A stretch of 64,000 bases of DNA from Diploptera punctata (lineage: Eukaryota; Arthropoda; Insecta; Blattodea; Blaberidae): contig JASPKZ010002337.1 of the NCBI GenBank assembly GCA_030220185.1, positions 1,335,501 through 1,399,500 on the forward strand, written 5' to 3'. The position numbers and the translations under genes are program-made. The notes beneath the pieces are model-generated. The model was not told the DNA's origin. It was given only the letters and a program-made list of their open reading frames with translations, and searched no databases. Shown here in pieces: positions 21,778 to 31,377 of this stretch. How positions within the stretch are numbered: position 1 is the first letter of the stretch; each line of letters starts with the position of its first letter.

Positions 21778-22168
21778 ACTTTTTTTTTTGCAAGTGCCCC
21801 AGGTTGTCTTTCGACATTCGTGGTATTCTCTCCTGGCATGGAGTATTTGTAACCCACTTCTGAAGTTGGGGCGCCTGGAAGGCGGGGTTACGTTGCCCCG
21901 ATGATATGATGGGTAATGATGATAGTGGTGTGCGCCAGGAGAGTCCCTAATCATAAGCCTAATCTAAGATGAATATGAATGATGATGATTACGATGGCCT
22001 TATGATTTCGGGGACCGTTTGGGCCTTAAAGTTTTCCTGACATTTGTCTCACAGGTGAGGAAAAACCCCGATAAAAACCTCACCCAGAAAAACTGTCCCG
22101 ACCGGGGATCGAACCCAGGCCCGCTACGTGACAAGTTAGCACGCTACCTCGAGACCACAGAGGTGGAC
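21778..22168 (-). mobile_element. SINE family C with A-type body
   Basis: The minus-strand head ends in GTCCACC (22168 side) and the T-arm GGGTTCGATCCC is intact (complement at about 22104-22115). The common body and a GATGATGAT junction follow, then the A-type 3' part: GGGCAACGTAACCCCGCCTT, CCAGGCGCCCCAAC, GGGGCACTTG. About 390 bp. Confidence 0.85.
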
Positions 22169-22324
22169 TTTTTTGAACATTAAAATCCTTAAATCTCAGA
22201 AAGAACAATGTGTGGCATATCATGTTATTGTCCTAAGCCCTTCAATTGTATCTATCATTAATATTCAAATTTTATAAGATTCATGCTGTGTTCCGTTGAG
22301 GTATTATTCAAAATTGAAATATAT

Positions 22325-22684
22325 ATTTTTTTTCAAGTGCCCCAGGTTTGTCTTTCGACATTCCTGGTTTCTCTCCTGGCATGGCGTACTTGTAACCCAC
22401 TTCTGAGGTTGGGGCGCCTGGAAGGCGGGGTTACGTTGCCCCGATGATATGATGGGTGATGATGATAATGGTGCGCCAGGGGAGTCCCTAAGATGAATAT
22501 GAATTATGATGATTGCGATGGCCATATGATTTTCGGGGACCGTTTGGGCCTTAAAGTTTTCCTGACAGTTGTCTTACAGGTGAGGAAAAAACCCCGATAA
22601 AAACCTTACTGTCCCGACCAGGGATCGAACCCGGGCCCGCTGCGTGACAAGGCGGCACGCTACCCCGAGACCACAGCGGTGGAC
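22325..22684 (-). mobile_element. SINE family C with A-type body and 13-bp TSD
   Basis: Same arrangement as the copy at 21778. Direct repeats AAATTGAAATATA flank it at 22311-22323 and 22685-22697, fixing the element ends. Confidence 0.9.
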
Positions 22685-22685
22685 A

Positions 22686-22806
22686 AATTGAAATATAAAA
22701 TTATGGAATATTCACCTGAAAGGTCCGTCTCCTCAACTTAATTAATTATTTAACTAAGTTGAGGAGACGGACCTTTCAGCTGAACATTCCATAATTTTAT
22801 ATTTTA
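22686..22806. repeat. Near-perfect palindrome
   Basis: Arms of about 50 bp around AATTAATTATTTAA: TCACCTGAAAGGTCCGTCTC and CTCAACTTA on the left, with reverse complements TAAGTTGAGGAGACGG and ACCTTTCAGCTGAA on the right, extending to TTATGGAATATT / AACATTCCATAA. It could form a long hairpin; probably a MITE. Confidence 0.85.
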
Positions 22807-22994
22807 ATTTTTAATTAATATTCTGTCTGAAACTGTTATATAAATGTCTGTCACTAATTCAGACAACAATAAACAATTTCAGTTGTTTTATCTACATTCC
22901 CTCTCTATCAAACAATTGAACTCTTCAAACCAAGATATAAATTCACACGAAATATACAAATTAAACGTAATCATTAGTACAGGAGTGAACAAAA

Positions 22995-23101
22995 TTATAT
23001 ACGCAATTCGAGAAGTAAGTACATTACTAGTGTTGAACTTACCTCGCTAAAGCTCGGGCGGCTCAAACAGGTCCTCAACTAGCAATGTACTACTTACTTC
23101 C
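22995..23101. repeat. Short palindromic MITE-like repeat
   Basis: GAGAAGTAAGTACATTACTA near 22995 versus the complement of AGCAATGTACTACTTACTTC at 23080-23100. Confidence 0.6.
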
Positions 23102-23617
23102 CCTGTTGTATACATACCTTATTTTTTATTTACTTTATTTGGAGTGTTAGAGAGAGAACAACAATTTTATTATACGCCTAAAGGTAAAACCATTATTGGA
23201 CCAATGAAGATGCAGTCATAAGTCTGTTTGTTTATATTACGACTGGAATTTAGCTCGGAAGAGGTATAACAGTTGATAGAAACAGAGGGCTTGTAACGTC
23301 TCAAGAGGTTAAATAATTGTTTTTCTACCTGTAACGGTACTTTGGGGTTAGTGACCGCTGCCCATCCCTTTCCTCGATGGGAAAGATTTATTAAGAGGGG
23401 AGCAAAAAATATATATATATATATATCCTTTTTTTTTTTTTGCTTCCCCTTTTAATATATCTTGAAGTTTTCCCATCCAGGAAAGGAGTTTTATTTAAGA
23501 GAGGGAGCAAACGTACTATAATTAATCGAAAATGGAGAGATTATAACGTAATATAGCAAGCTATTATATTACAATATTTATAATATCATAGTTAAAGTAA
23601 ACTTGCTAATTTATCTT

Positions 23618-24170
23618 ACTTACATACTCACTGGCAGTATCGAACCCGTAGGTTCATGGCCGCGCGGACATAAGCTCTCCATACATCCATATCCTGAGCC
23701 AATGTTTTCCAATCATCCCCTGTATAATCTACTTCCCTCAAATCATAATTAATGTTATTCTCCCACCTCATTCTTGGTCTACCAACTGGGCGTTTTCCCT
23801 CTGGCTTTCCTACAAGAAGCTTCCATGCAAGTCTTTCATTCCCCATACGTGCAACATGTCCTGCCCATCGCAGTCTACGAGACTTAACTGTTCTTATTAT
23901 ATCTGGCTTCCTATAAAGACCATGTAGTCCATTCACCTATCTGTTCATCTCTCTTTGGTCCAAAAATTTTCCTAAGTACTTTTTTCTCAAATACTCGTAA
24001 TCTCCTTTCCTCCCTTAAAGTAAGAGTCCATGTGTCGCACCCATATAATATAACTGGTAGAATAATAGTTTTATATATTTTCAGTTTAACGTTTTTTGAA
24101 AGGAGTTGGGACATCAAAAGTCTCTGCAATGCATAATAGCACGCATTTCCAGAATTGAGCTACTAATTTC
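23618..24170 (-). mobile_element. RTE-like LINE 3' fragment
   Basis: Minus strand, two overlapping frames (24129-23911 and 23936-23628): LLSKNVKLKIYKTIILPVIL, YGCDTWTLTLREERRLRVFE, SRRLRWAGHVARMGNERLAW, DVWRAYVRAAMNLRVRYCQ. One small deletion near 23930 shifts the frame. It is head-to-head with the + strand copy at 24188. Confidence 0.85.
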
Positions 24171-24187
24171 TCTAATGTACCTATTTA

Positions 24188-24556
24188 TTTAACCTTTTTG
24201 GGTCAAAGAAAAATGAACAGAGAAGCGAATGGAGAAGTCTTAATAACAGTGAACTATATGATCTTTATGGAAACCCAGATATAATAAGAACAGTTAAGTC
24301 ACTTAGATTGAGACGGGCAGGACATGTGGCATGAATGGGAATGAAAGAGGGGCACGGAAACTCCCTGTAGGAAAACCAGAGGGAAAGCACCCAGTAGACA
24401 AGCAAAGAATGAGGTGAGAGAATAACTAACCATGATTTGAGGGAAGTATATTATACAAGGGATGATTGGAAAACATTGGCTCAGGATAGGAATTATGGGG
24501 AGTTAATGTTCGCGCGGTTATGAATCTACTGGTTCGATAATGCAAGTGACTTATAT
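24188..24556 (+). mobile_element. RTE-like LINE 3' fragment
   Basis: + strand from KNEQRSEWRS-like text to CTACTGGTTCGATAATGCAA. Its tail GTGACTTATA runs straight into the TA target site of the transposon at 24558, so that element inserted in or beside the tail. Confidence 0.75.
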
Positions 24557-24557
24557 A

Positions 24558-25201
24558 CAGAGTGTCCATAAAGTCACTATTCATTTCAATGAAAACACTA
24601 CTACTTTATTTTTTTTCATTTTCTTTAAATACACTGTTAGCTTAGTGCAACATGTTTAGCACGAAAGAACGGGTTGCCATTGTTTGTGCACGGGTACGCG
24701 AATCGTCATATGAATTTACCCATAAATTCCGTAAACCAGCCCCAACAAAGGCACACATTTATCTGCTTGTAAACAAATTTAAGCGTACAGGCAGTGTGTT
24801 TGATGAGACACGTCATGGACGACCACGCGATCAGCAGAAACAGTGCAGCAGGTTCAAATTGCCAGTGACAGTCCGAATGCATCAACTCGACGCCTCAGTA
24901 GGGAGTTGAATGCCCCTCTCAACACAGTGTGGAAAATTCTACGTTTCACTCTACGAAAACGTCCTTATCACGTCGCTTGATTTACGTAATCGTATCACAG
25001 AAGCAGCAGGTATATTTTTTTTACGGTTTAAATGTTAAAGTCTACATTTCATTTCATAGCTGAAACATGGAGTATGTGTTTTCACCTTGATGGTGGTCAT
25101 GTAGAAAGCCAGTAGAATATCTAAAAAAACTCAAAAATAACATTTACTTTTCATTTACTGCCTTCCGTCATTAAAATGGATAGTAACTCTGAGATATTCT
25201 G
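24558..25201 (+). mobile_element. Internally deleted IS630/mariner-type DNA transposon
   Basis: 644 bp flanked by TA (24556-24557, 25202-25203). The TIRs are similar over about 34 bp: left CAGAGTGTCCATAAAGTCAC + TATTCATTTCAATG, right (reverse complement) CAGAATATCTCAGAGTTACT + ATCCATTTTAATG. 24652-24909 codes the N-terminal helix-turn-helix half (MFSTKERVAIVCARVRESSY, TGSVFDETRHGRPR; DUF4817-like) and continues in the +1 frame as VQIASDSPNASTRRLSRELN. The catalytic core is missing: the text jumps to LDLRNRITEAAG and a C-terminus-like HLDGGHVESQ. Non-autonomous. Confidence 0.8.
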
Positions 25202-25507
25202 TACATGAAATAATTAAAAAAGTTATGTCACATGTTGTAAAGTTAGCTAAAAAAAGTGAGGTCGAGTTCGTTAACCCTTATATTCGTAATGTATCCTTTT
25301 GGATACATCAGTTGGTTTAATTAATTAAATTTTTTTAATAAATCAGAAGAAAACGGACAAAAATAAACCACTTAAATGTGTGTCTAATTATACAATATAC
25401 CTAATAATAACAGTTACACAAGATTCCGTTTTCACTGCGGTCCGTCACATACGAATAACTAACAGAAGAAATATGTGTTTTGCCAATTTAAGGGTCAATC
25501 AGCTAAA

Positions 25508-25816
25508 GTAAAGTAAAGTAAAGTGATCCCACAACAGGCCTCAGGAGGCCCTTGGGGTAGTAGGAGGTTAAGGCTCCCACTTTTTCTAGACAATCGGCAC
25601 TTTATGTCAGCCGGGTTGTCAGCCCTGCGTGACGGCCGCCTTTACCCCAGAACAAGCGTCTGGTACTCATTTCAGTTAGAGGCTGAGTCGACCCCAGGGC
25701 CATAGTGCCGCCAGAGGGTTTGGGTCAGTTTAAAAATCCTGACCCCAACGGGACTTGAACCCTCGACCCTCCGGCTTGTAGCTCAGTGCCTTAACCACTA
25801 CGCTACGGCGTGCCCC
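25508..25816 (-). mobile_element. tRNA-derived SINE, family A, full-length with 12-bp TSD
   Basis: Minus strand: head GCACGCCGTAGCGTAGTGGT + TAAGGCACTGAGC, B box GGGTTCAAGTCCC, body, and tail (CTTTA)n. Perfect duplications CAATCAGCTAAA lie at 25496-25507 and 25817-25828. This is the best reference copy of the family here (309 bp). Confidence 0.9.
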
Positions 25817-25828
25817 CAATCAGCTAAA

Positions 25829-26095
25829 TCGGACTATTAAGTGTAGGAGTTTACCAGAAACGAAAATTTAAAAATCGTTCTAACTGTCTCAATTTTGATG
25901 TTTCGCAACGAAACTCAGTTTAGCTATTAAAATAAAACGAGAAAGGCATTCTCCAAAAAATCAGCGAAATACTACAATTAGAAGTGGGTGTTTATCTGAG
26001 ACCCGAAATTAAAAAATCGCTGTAGCAAGCGCCAAACGCCACAACACATCAGTAAAAATATTACAATTTAATTAATCTATAAATTGGTACGGTAT
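25829..26095 (+). mobile_element. Helitron-like tandem-repeat fragment
   Basis: GTGTAGGAGTTTACC, AAAAATCGTTCTAACTGTC and CAACGAAACTCAGTT match one internal unit of the elements at 12804 and 41818. No ends seen. Confidence 0.55.
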
Positions 26096-26342
26096 ATAAT
26101 AAGATATCAGTTTAATTTATTTTAATAAACTAATAGAAAAAAATCAGTAGAAATTATTTAAATTCGTGTCAAATTATTCAACAGCATTCAAAAGGTTGCC
26201 TAGTAACTGTGTATACCTCAGATTGCTAATTACATTCTGCAATAGTTGTCTGTGTTGGTGCTTTTTTCCTTGTCATTCCTAAAAAAATAATTGTAATATT
26301 TTTTTTTACAAATGCTGCTTAACATGATATATTTCTCTGCAG

Positions 26343-26541
26343 CCACAACTGATCAGGAAATATGGATATCCAGCAGAATCCCATCAAGTTATGACAGAAG
26401 ATGGGTATATTCTGACGATGCACAGAATTCCCGACAGTCCTAACTCACCTGCAGGAACTAACAAGTCTGTAGTATTCTTGCAGCACGGAATACTAGCTAC
26501 GTCATCTGATTGGATCGTACTTGGACCCAACAATTCATTAG
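26343..26541 (+). CDS. Lipase 3-like gene, coding exon 2 (abhydro_lipase motif, oxyanion HG)
   Basis: Residues 32-97 plus one base. Acceptor ATATTTCTCTGCAG, donor G|GTACGAA; enters in phase 0 and leaves in phase 1. PQLIRKYGYPAESHQVMTED then GYILTMHRIP is the diagnostic N-terminal motif of the acid-lipase family (abhydro_lipase). VVFLQHGIL gives His79-Gly80, which in this fold supplies the oxyanion hole. SSDWIVLGPNNSL matches the following family block, and the split Ala codon G|CG joins exon 3 to give [13 protein letters not shown]. No frameshift or stop. Codons are less AT-biased than the flanks. Confidence 0.95.
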
Positions 26542-26571
26542 GTACGAATTCAATATACTTATATATATATA

Positions 26572-27045
26572 TATGGTATGATAAGAAAAATAAATGCCTG
26601 GACGGGATTCGAATCCGGATCTCTGAGTCTGTACCACAGCGTGATATCCATTACGCTACCAGGCGAATCCAATTCAAACACTTATTTTTCTTATATGTGT
26701 ATTATATTCTCCATTATTACTAGATGTCGCGAGAACTCGGTCTTCACTGCCATCTAGCAGCTGACTATAACAAGTAAGTAAATTAAAGAGAATATTTTTA
26801 CCTTATAGCAGTGACGCTTTATAGATGTTATAATTAAATGTTTAACATTGAGCAATGCAAGCTTAATATGGTATGATAAGAAAAATAAGTGTTTGAATTG
26901 GATTCGCCTGGTAGTGTAATGGATATCACGCTGAGGTACAGACTCAGAGATCCGGGTTCGAATCCCGTCCAGGCATTTATTTTTCTTGTCATACCATATT
27001 AAGCTTGCATTGCTCAATGTTAAACATTTAATTATAACATATATA
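26572..27045. repeat. tRNA-like inverted repeat, family E
   Basis: The minus tRNA-like unit (about 26600-26670) and the plus unit (26905-26975) face each other across a body of about 230 bp. The 71-nt + unit folds well: acceptor CGCCTGG/CCAGGCA (6 of 7 pairs), D stem GTG/CAC, anticodon stem CTGAG/CTCAG with 7-nt loop GTACAGA, and T arm with GGGTTCGAATCCC. The flank GTCATACCATATTAAGCTTG recurs inverted at 26855-26878. It lies 30 bp inside intron 2, next to the donor of exon 2. Confidence 0.75.
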
Positions 27046-27059
27046 TATATAATATTCAA

Positions 27060-27418
27060 TGCCACAGGTTATTTTGACATTTATGGTGTTCTCTCTTAGG
27101 TTTTGGCGGGTGATGATGATAGTGGTGCGCCAGAAGACTCCTTAATCCTAAACTTAATCCAAGGCAAATTAATGGTGATGATTATGTTGGCCACACGATG
27201 TTCGTTCAGGGACCGTTTGGGCCTTAAAATTCCCTGACATTTGTCTAAGGGTCAATTTCACCAACAGAGATAACTGTAATACGCCAGTTTTCCCCGTGTA
27301 TAATGCATAGCTTAAACTGGCGTAATACAGTTACCTCCGTTGGTGAAACCGACCTTTATAGGTGAAGAAAAACCGCGATAAAAAAGTGCCCAGGAAGTTT
27401 GTCCCGACCGACTGTAGG
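27060..27418 (-). mobile_element. SINE family C, A-type body, with nested palindrome
   Basis: Diverged copy: GGTGTTCTCTCTTAGGTTTT, GGCGGGTGATGATGATAGTG, AGGGACCGTTTGGGCCTTAA. The text TGACATTTGTCT is interrupted by a 110-bp palindrome and resumes with AGGTGAAGAAAAACCGCGA. The head end near 27410 is decayed. Confidence 0.75.
27247..27358. repeat. Palindromic MITE inside a SINE
   Basis: Left GTCAATTTCACCAACAGAGA + TAACTGTAATACGCCAGTTT; right TAAACTGGCGTAATACAGTT + ACCTCCGTTGGTGAAACCGAC. The arms are about 42 bp. The flanks are TA/TTA-rich (GTCTA|AGGGTC ... GACCTT|TATAGG), as for Harbinger- or mariner-type MITEs. Confidence 0.8.
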
Positions 27419-27419
27419 C

Positions 27420-27826
27420 CTATATATAATAACGATGTTTGTTGGTTTATCGTGTCTTTGTTTTTCTTTTGTTTTTTTAAGTCCACATTATAACACTGTT
27501 TATTGATTTAACGTTTTTTTCCCTCCAAATCCCACATTACTCTTTCTCTCAACACATCGTTTCCGAAATAAATAAACTTCATTACATATACTAAAAATAC
27601 AACATAGGCTATACAAAAATACTCTGAACGTTGATAAAATATTGTGGATAACATGTTACAAAATTAGGTTTAGTAACTCGCTGCTCCTAGAACACTCACA
27701 TTAGTATATGTCTGCTTTTGTAACTAATTGTCTAAATAACTATCATACCTCAATACATATTAGTTTAAAATATTTGTTTCCTATTTCCAGTTCATTGTGT
27801 CAACATCATCATTTATGTATTAATAA
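27420..27826. other. No recognisable feature
   Basis: AT-rich intron 2 DNA. I see no coding, tRNA-like or inverted-repeat signal. Confidence 0.4.
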
Positions 27827-28367
27827 CACTGGTCAACATGAGTACCAATAGTTGTCTTAATGCAGTTTTTTATCGTAGTTTCGAATATGTATTCGGAATT
27901 TCTTCATTACCCACAGTTTTTTTATATCAATTTCAATTAATGGATTTAAATAATTATTTATTTAATAAATGTTTTTTTCGTCCATTTATTATCTTGGCGC
28001 AGTGAGCGATGAGCACGGGGAACACTTTAATCAGGAGATTTCAGCTATGGAAAAGAGATATCAAGGCAAATGGATTCCTAATATGCTGGCTGATTATTGT
28101 TGGACCATCAAATGGGATGCTCCACAGGCGAAATATAGCAGAAAATCGTAATTTCTTACTTTCTAGGTGAGTCCGAATGTTCGAATATTGTGTAGTTACG
28201 AATGTAGAAAATATTAAAGTGTTTGAAATTATAAATGCATGTCTCTCGGAAACCTTGTGTGATGGAGAAAACCCGATATCATATTTGATTTCAGGAGAAA
28301 AAATACTATCAGACTCACGTATTTTTCTTTCTGAGAAAAAAATAAGTTTCTGTTTTGTTGCTCAGTG
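27827..28367 (+). mobile_element. CACTG-ended element, copy 2
   Basis: Ends CACTGGTCAACA (27827) and TGTTGCTCAGTG (28356-28367). The inner frame reads EISAMEKRYQGKWIPNMLAD then YCWTIKWDAPQAKYSRKS and a stop; then TTTCTAGGTGAGTCC and a second frame (ENIKVFEIINACLSETL). This is the most intact of the three copies. Confidence 0.7.
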
Positions 28368-28390
28368 TTTTTGTTAATTTTAACATATAA

Positions 28391-28799
28391 CAAGGGAACT
28401 ATCAACCATTGCATGCCGAAATATAGCTTGAAATTTCTCCCAGGGAAGCGTTGTGATGTACCAAGGCCGTGTTAAAAAAAAATCTGTCGTTTTAACTGCA
28501 AGGCACAGAAATCCAAACCAGAATCCAGCAATGGCAACCTACTGTACGGAGCAGATGCAGTCTCTGCTTGAGGAGTGAGGCGGGACGCGGCGCGGACAGC
28601 AGGTAGTGAGGGTTATCCATTCTACCGATTCAGGAGTTGTATTACTTCCGTATAGTTTAAACGAGATATGTGATGCTGGATGTTAATGCCTTGCAGTTAA
28701 AAAGGCATTTTTTGGACACGGTCTTGGTTTATCACGATGCTTCTGCGGAAGGAATTTCGAGGTAGCTTTCGGCAAGTTATGGTTGACTGTTCCCTTGTG
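28391..28799. mobile_element. Non-autonomous DNA element with ~120-bp TIRs
   Basis: Left end ACAAGGGAACTATCAACCAT + TGCATGCCGAAATATAGCTT; right end (reverse complement) ACAAGGGAACAGTCAACCAT + AACTTGCCGAAAGCTACCTC. Similarity continues to TTTTAACTGCAAGGCA on both sides. The core is GC-rich (GGCGGGACGCGGCGCGGACA). No transposase; superfamily not assigned. Confidence 0.75.
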
Positions 28800-28987
28800 A
28801 GTCCAGCGTGCTGTCTGAGGTGGTAACATTCCATGTAACATAAGTTCGAAATATGCATGAACAAGTAAATATATGCAATACCAAAGAATAAATAAACATT
28901 ACTATTACTTCATTAGATATTTTATTTCTAAATTAACATAATAATTAGTATTTTATTATCTGTATATTAATGTTATAATTTATCACT

Positions 28988-29332
28988 CCATCCATCCACA
29001 GTAATTCTGCCCGAGGGCAGGTCTTTCACTGCAACCATAGTATTTTCATGCTATGCTTTGTAGCTTTACTAGGGAATTATAGGTGTTGTAGCTTCCCTTT
29101 GCTTTCCACACCGGTGACGGATGATGAAGATGATGATAAGGATGATTATGATGATGATGGCCATATGATTTCGGGGACCGTTTGGGCCTTAAAGTTTTCC
29201 TGACATTTGTCTTACAGGTGAGGAAAATCCCGATAAAAACCTCACCCAGAAAAACTGTCCCGACCGGGGATCGAACCCGGGCCCGCTGCGTGAAAAGGCA
29301 GCACGCTACTTCGAGACCACAGCGGTGGACTC
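28988..29332 (-). mobile_element. SINE family C with B-type body and 10-bp TSD
   Basis: Minus-strand head with intact GGGTTCGATCCCC, common body, GAT-rich junction, then CTTTACTAGGGAATTATAGG and CATTTTCATGCTATGC-type B body. Possible duplications ATTTATCACT at 28978-28987 and 29333-29342. Confidence 0.85.
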
Positions 29333-29404
29333 ATTTATCACTGATAAATTATAAATTATCAATCAGTATCAGGCAAAAGCATTGTTCACAAATTAAAATA
29401 TTCT

Positions 29405-29985
29405 ACATTCTGATACTATTGTAAACAGAAACGATCAGGTACTGTTCCAAATGTTCGGTAGTAAGGATGAGTTTTCGATCGCTCAAAATATGTTTACAAA
29501 CAGAAAAGGACCGTTGTACGTCATCTGAAGTAATTGGGCAGTATTTGAATTTGGGTGCTATTTTGGCACTTATTATTTCTGGCAAAAGCTCGCCCGTTCC
29601 ATTTATAAAACTATTCATTTGACACAAAGGTTCAAAGCCTGGGTTTATCGTTCAAAATGTTTTCAAACTTTTCCTTAAGTTTGTTCGGCAATATTTCGGC
29701 AATAAGGAGTTCAGTTGACGGATTTTATCCATTAACTGAATAGATTCAATCAACGCCAAACCTTGAGTTTCAAGCTCTTAATAGTTGCAGGTGTATAGAA
29801 AAAGTGAGAGCTAATCACACTTGTTTTTTTTTTAATACTGGAATCGTTAAATGCTTCCTTGCACTGACAAACTGGCAAAGCCTCTGCACTACCCAAATCG
29901 TTTACTACACTTTTGATGACCTCGAAATGTCCTTGTAAAACGACACAGATTTTTAAAATGTAAATATAGCGCAAACATATGCGCT
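29405..29985 (-). mobile_element. hAT-type transposase C-terminal remnant
   Basis: Minus strand 29627-29403 codes FKYCPITSDDVQRSFSVCKH then ILSDRKLILTTEHLEQYLIV, matching the hAT dimerisation signature (KYxPITSxxVxRSFSxxK). 29974-29750 codes an upstream part (VLQGHFEVIKSVVNDLGSAE) in another frame. Frameshifts separate them, and no N-terminal BED or catalytic part is present. Confidence 0.7.
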
Positions 29986-29999
29986 ATCACTAGTTTTTA

Positions 30000-30740
30000 G
30001 TAGTAGTAGTAGGACTTTACTAGAGTAAAACATATGCAATAACAGGTGAAAATCTAAATATGCAAATGCATATGCAACATGCAAATGTATATAATCCGAT
30101 CTCTACTAATTAGCGTGCCAAGATTTGGTACCCGGCAGGGTTGAAAACTTTAAATGTAAAATTAATTTAACATAATTGTAACCTTTTCAATTTCGGGGTT
30201 CAGAGATATGGTCGTGTACAATTTTTAATCGTTAGATTCTGCACAAGGTGTCTGCCTTAAATTGCAAATTCCTTGGCAGTACATTAAGCTTGATGACCCC
30301 CTTGGTGCTTTTCGACAGGAGCAAACTATGTGCGGGACCTGTTTTCAACCTCTCACTTTTCATCAGCATTATTATTATTATTTTTTTTAACTATGACTTG
30401 GATATTATATATCTAACGTTTAGCATAACTATTTACCTCATAGACCAATAAAAATTTCCTCTTCCTGTTGATAAAATTGCCTCTTCCAGTTCGTAATGAG
30501 AGATATGTCTGGAAATTACTTCTTTGATAAAGGTATTGATTCAACAATGTACGATCGATGAGATACAGAAAGAAATGCCAAAAGAATACAACTTCAAAAA
30601 CTACCAAAAAAGAGAAAGGTTAGTTCTGTTGCTCTAAAAAAAATAATAAACGTTGTATAATGAATCTGCATTATTGTTAATCGTTATTTCTCATAGTGTC
30701 GGTGAATTTGTTAGTTATTTCTCATATAATCATTTGTTAG
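30000..30740. other. No recognisable gene
   Basis: Intron 2 DNA with a short (TAG)n tract (30000-30012). Open frames here overlap on both strands with no family signal. Confidence 0.4.
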
Positions 30741-30925
30741 GAAAACCAGAGGGAAAGCGCCCAATTGGTAGACAAAGAATGAGGTGGGAGATTAACATTA
30801 ACTATGATTTGAGGGAAGTAGATTATACGGGGAATGATTGGAAACAGTAGCTCAGGGTACGGATGTATGGAGAGCTTATATCCGCGCGGCCATGAACCTA
30901 CGGGTTTGATAGTACCAGTGAGTTA
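30741..30925 (+). mobile_element. RTE-like LINE short 3' end, flanked by ~30-bp repeats
   Basis: Codes GKPEGKRPIGRQRMRWEINI then NYDLREVDYTGNDWKQ, and ends CTACGGGTTTGATAGTACCA + GTGAGTTAGTTAG. The flanks TATTTCTCATATAATCATTTGTTA (about 30715) and GATTTATCATACAATCATTTGTTA (about 30942) look like an imperfect target duplication. Confidence 0.8.
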
Positions 30926-31185
30926 GTTAGATAGTGATTTATCATACAATCATTTGTTATTGACTTTTCTCAACCTCAAAGAGATTTAACAGTAAAATAT
31001 GCTATTTATAACTCTACAGTCGTCTTAAAAATCGCCGGGAAGATCGGAATATAGAGTTAGTTAGATAGTTATTTATCATGCAATCATTTGTTATTGACTT
31101 TTCTCAACCTCAAAGAGATTTAACAGTAAAATATGCTATTTATAACTCTACAGTCGTCTTAGAAATCGCCGGGAAGTAAGATCGG
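30926..31185. repeat. Direct tandem duplication, ~130 bp
   Basis: TTATCATACAATCATTTGTT through ACAGTCGTCTTAAAAATCGC + CGGGAAG (about 30942-31052) is repeated nearly identically at about 31072-31180, with TTAGTTAGATAGT between the copies. The LINE tail sequence was duplicated together with its flank. Confidence 0.85.
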
Positions 31186-31377
31186 AATAGGCCTACATAA
31201 CCCCACATTTGGTAAATATTAAACATTATAATTATCTTTAGCTTCTGATGCTATATTATTCGCTAAATAATCACTCCAAATCCAACGTGAGGTTAGTTTT
31301 TCATTAGACAAAATCAATCGCGAATTTGTCCCTCGTGATTTTTTCAGAAAAACAAAACTTCTTGTTAGATTACTGTT

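Noticed and set aside
26905..26975. Functional tRNA gene
   Set aside because: Cloverleaf is nearly complete, but it has acceptor and T-stem mismatches, an implausible anticodon, no terminator-like T run after it, and it recurs as inverted interspersed copies.
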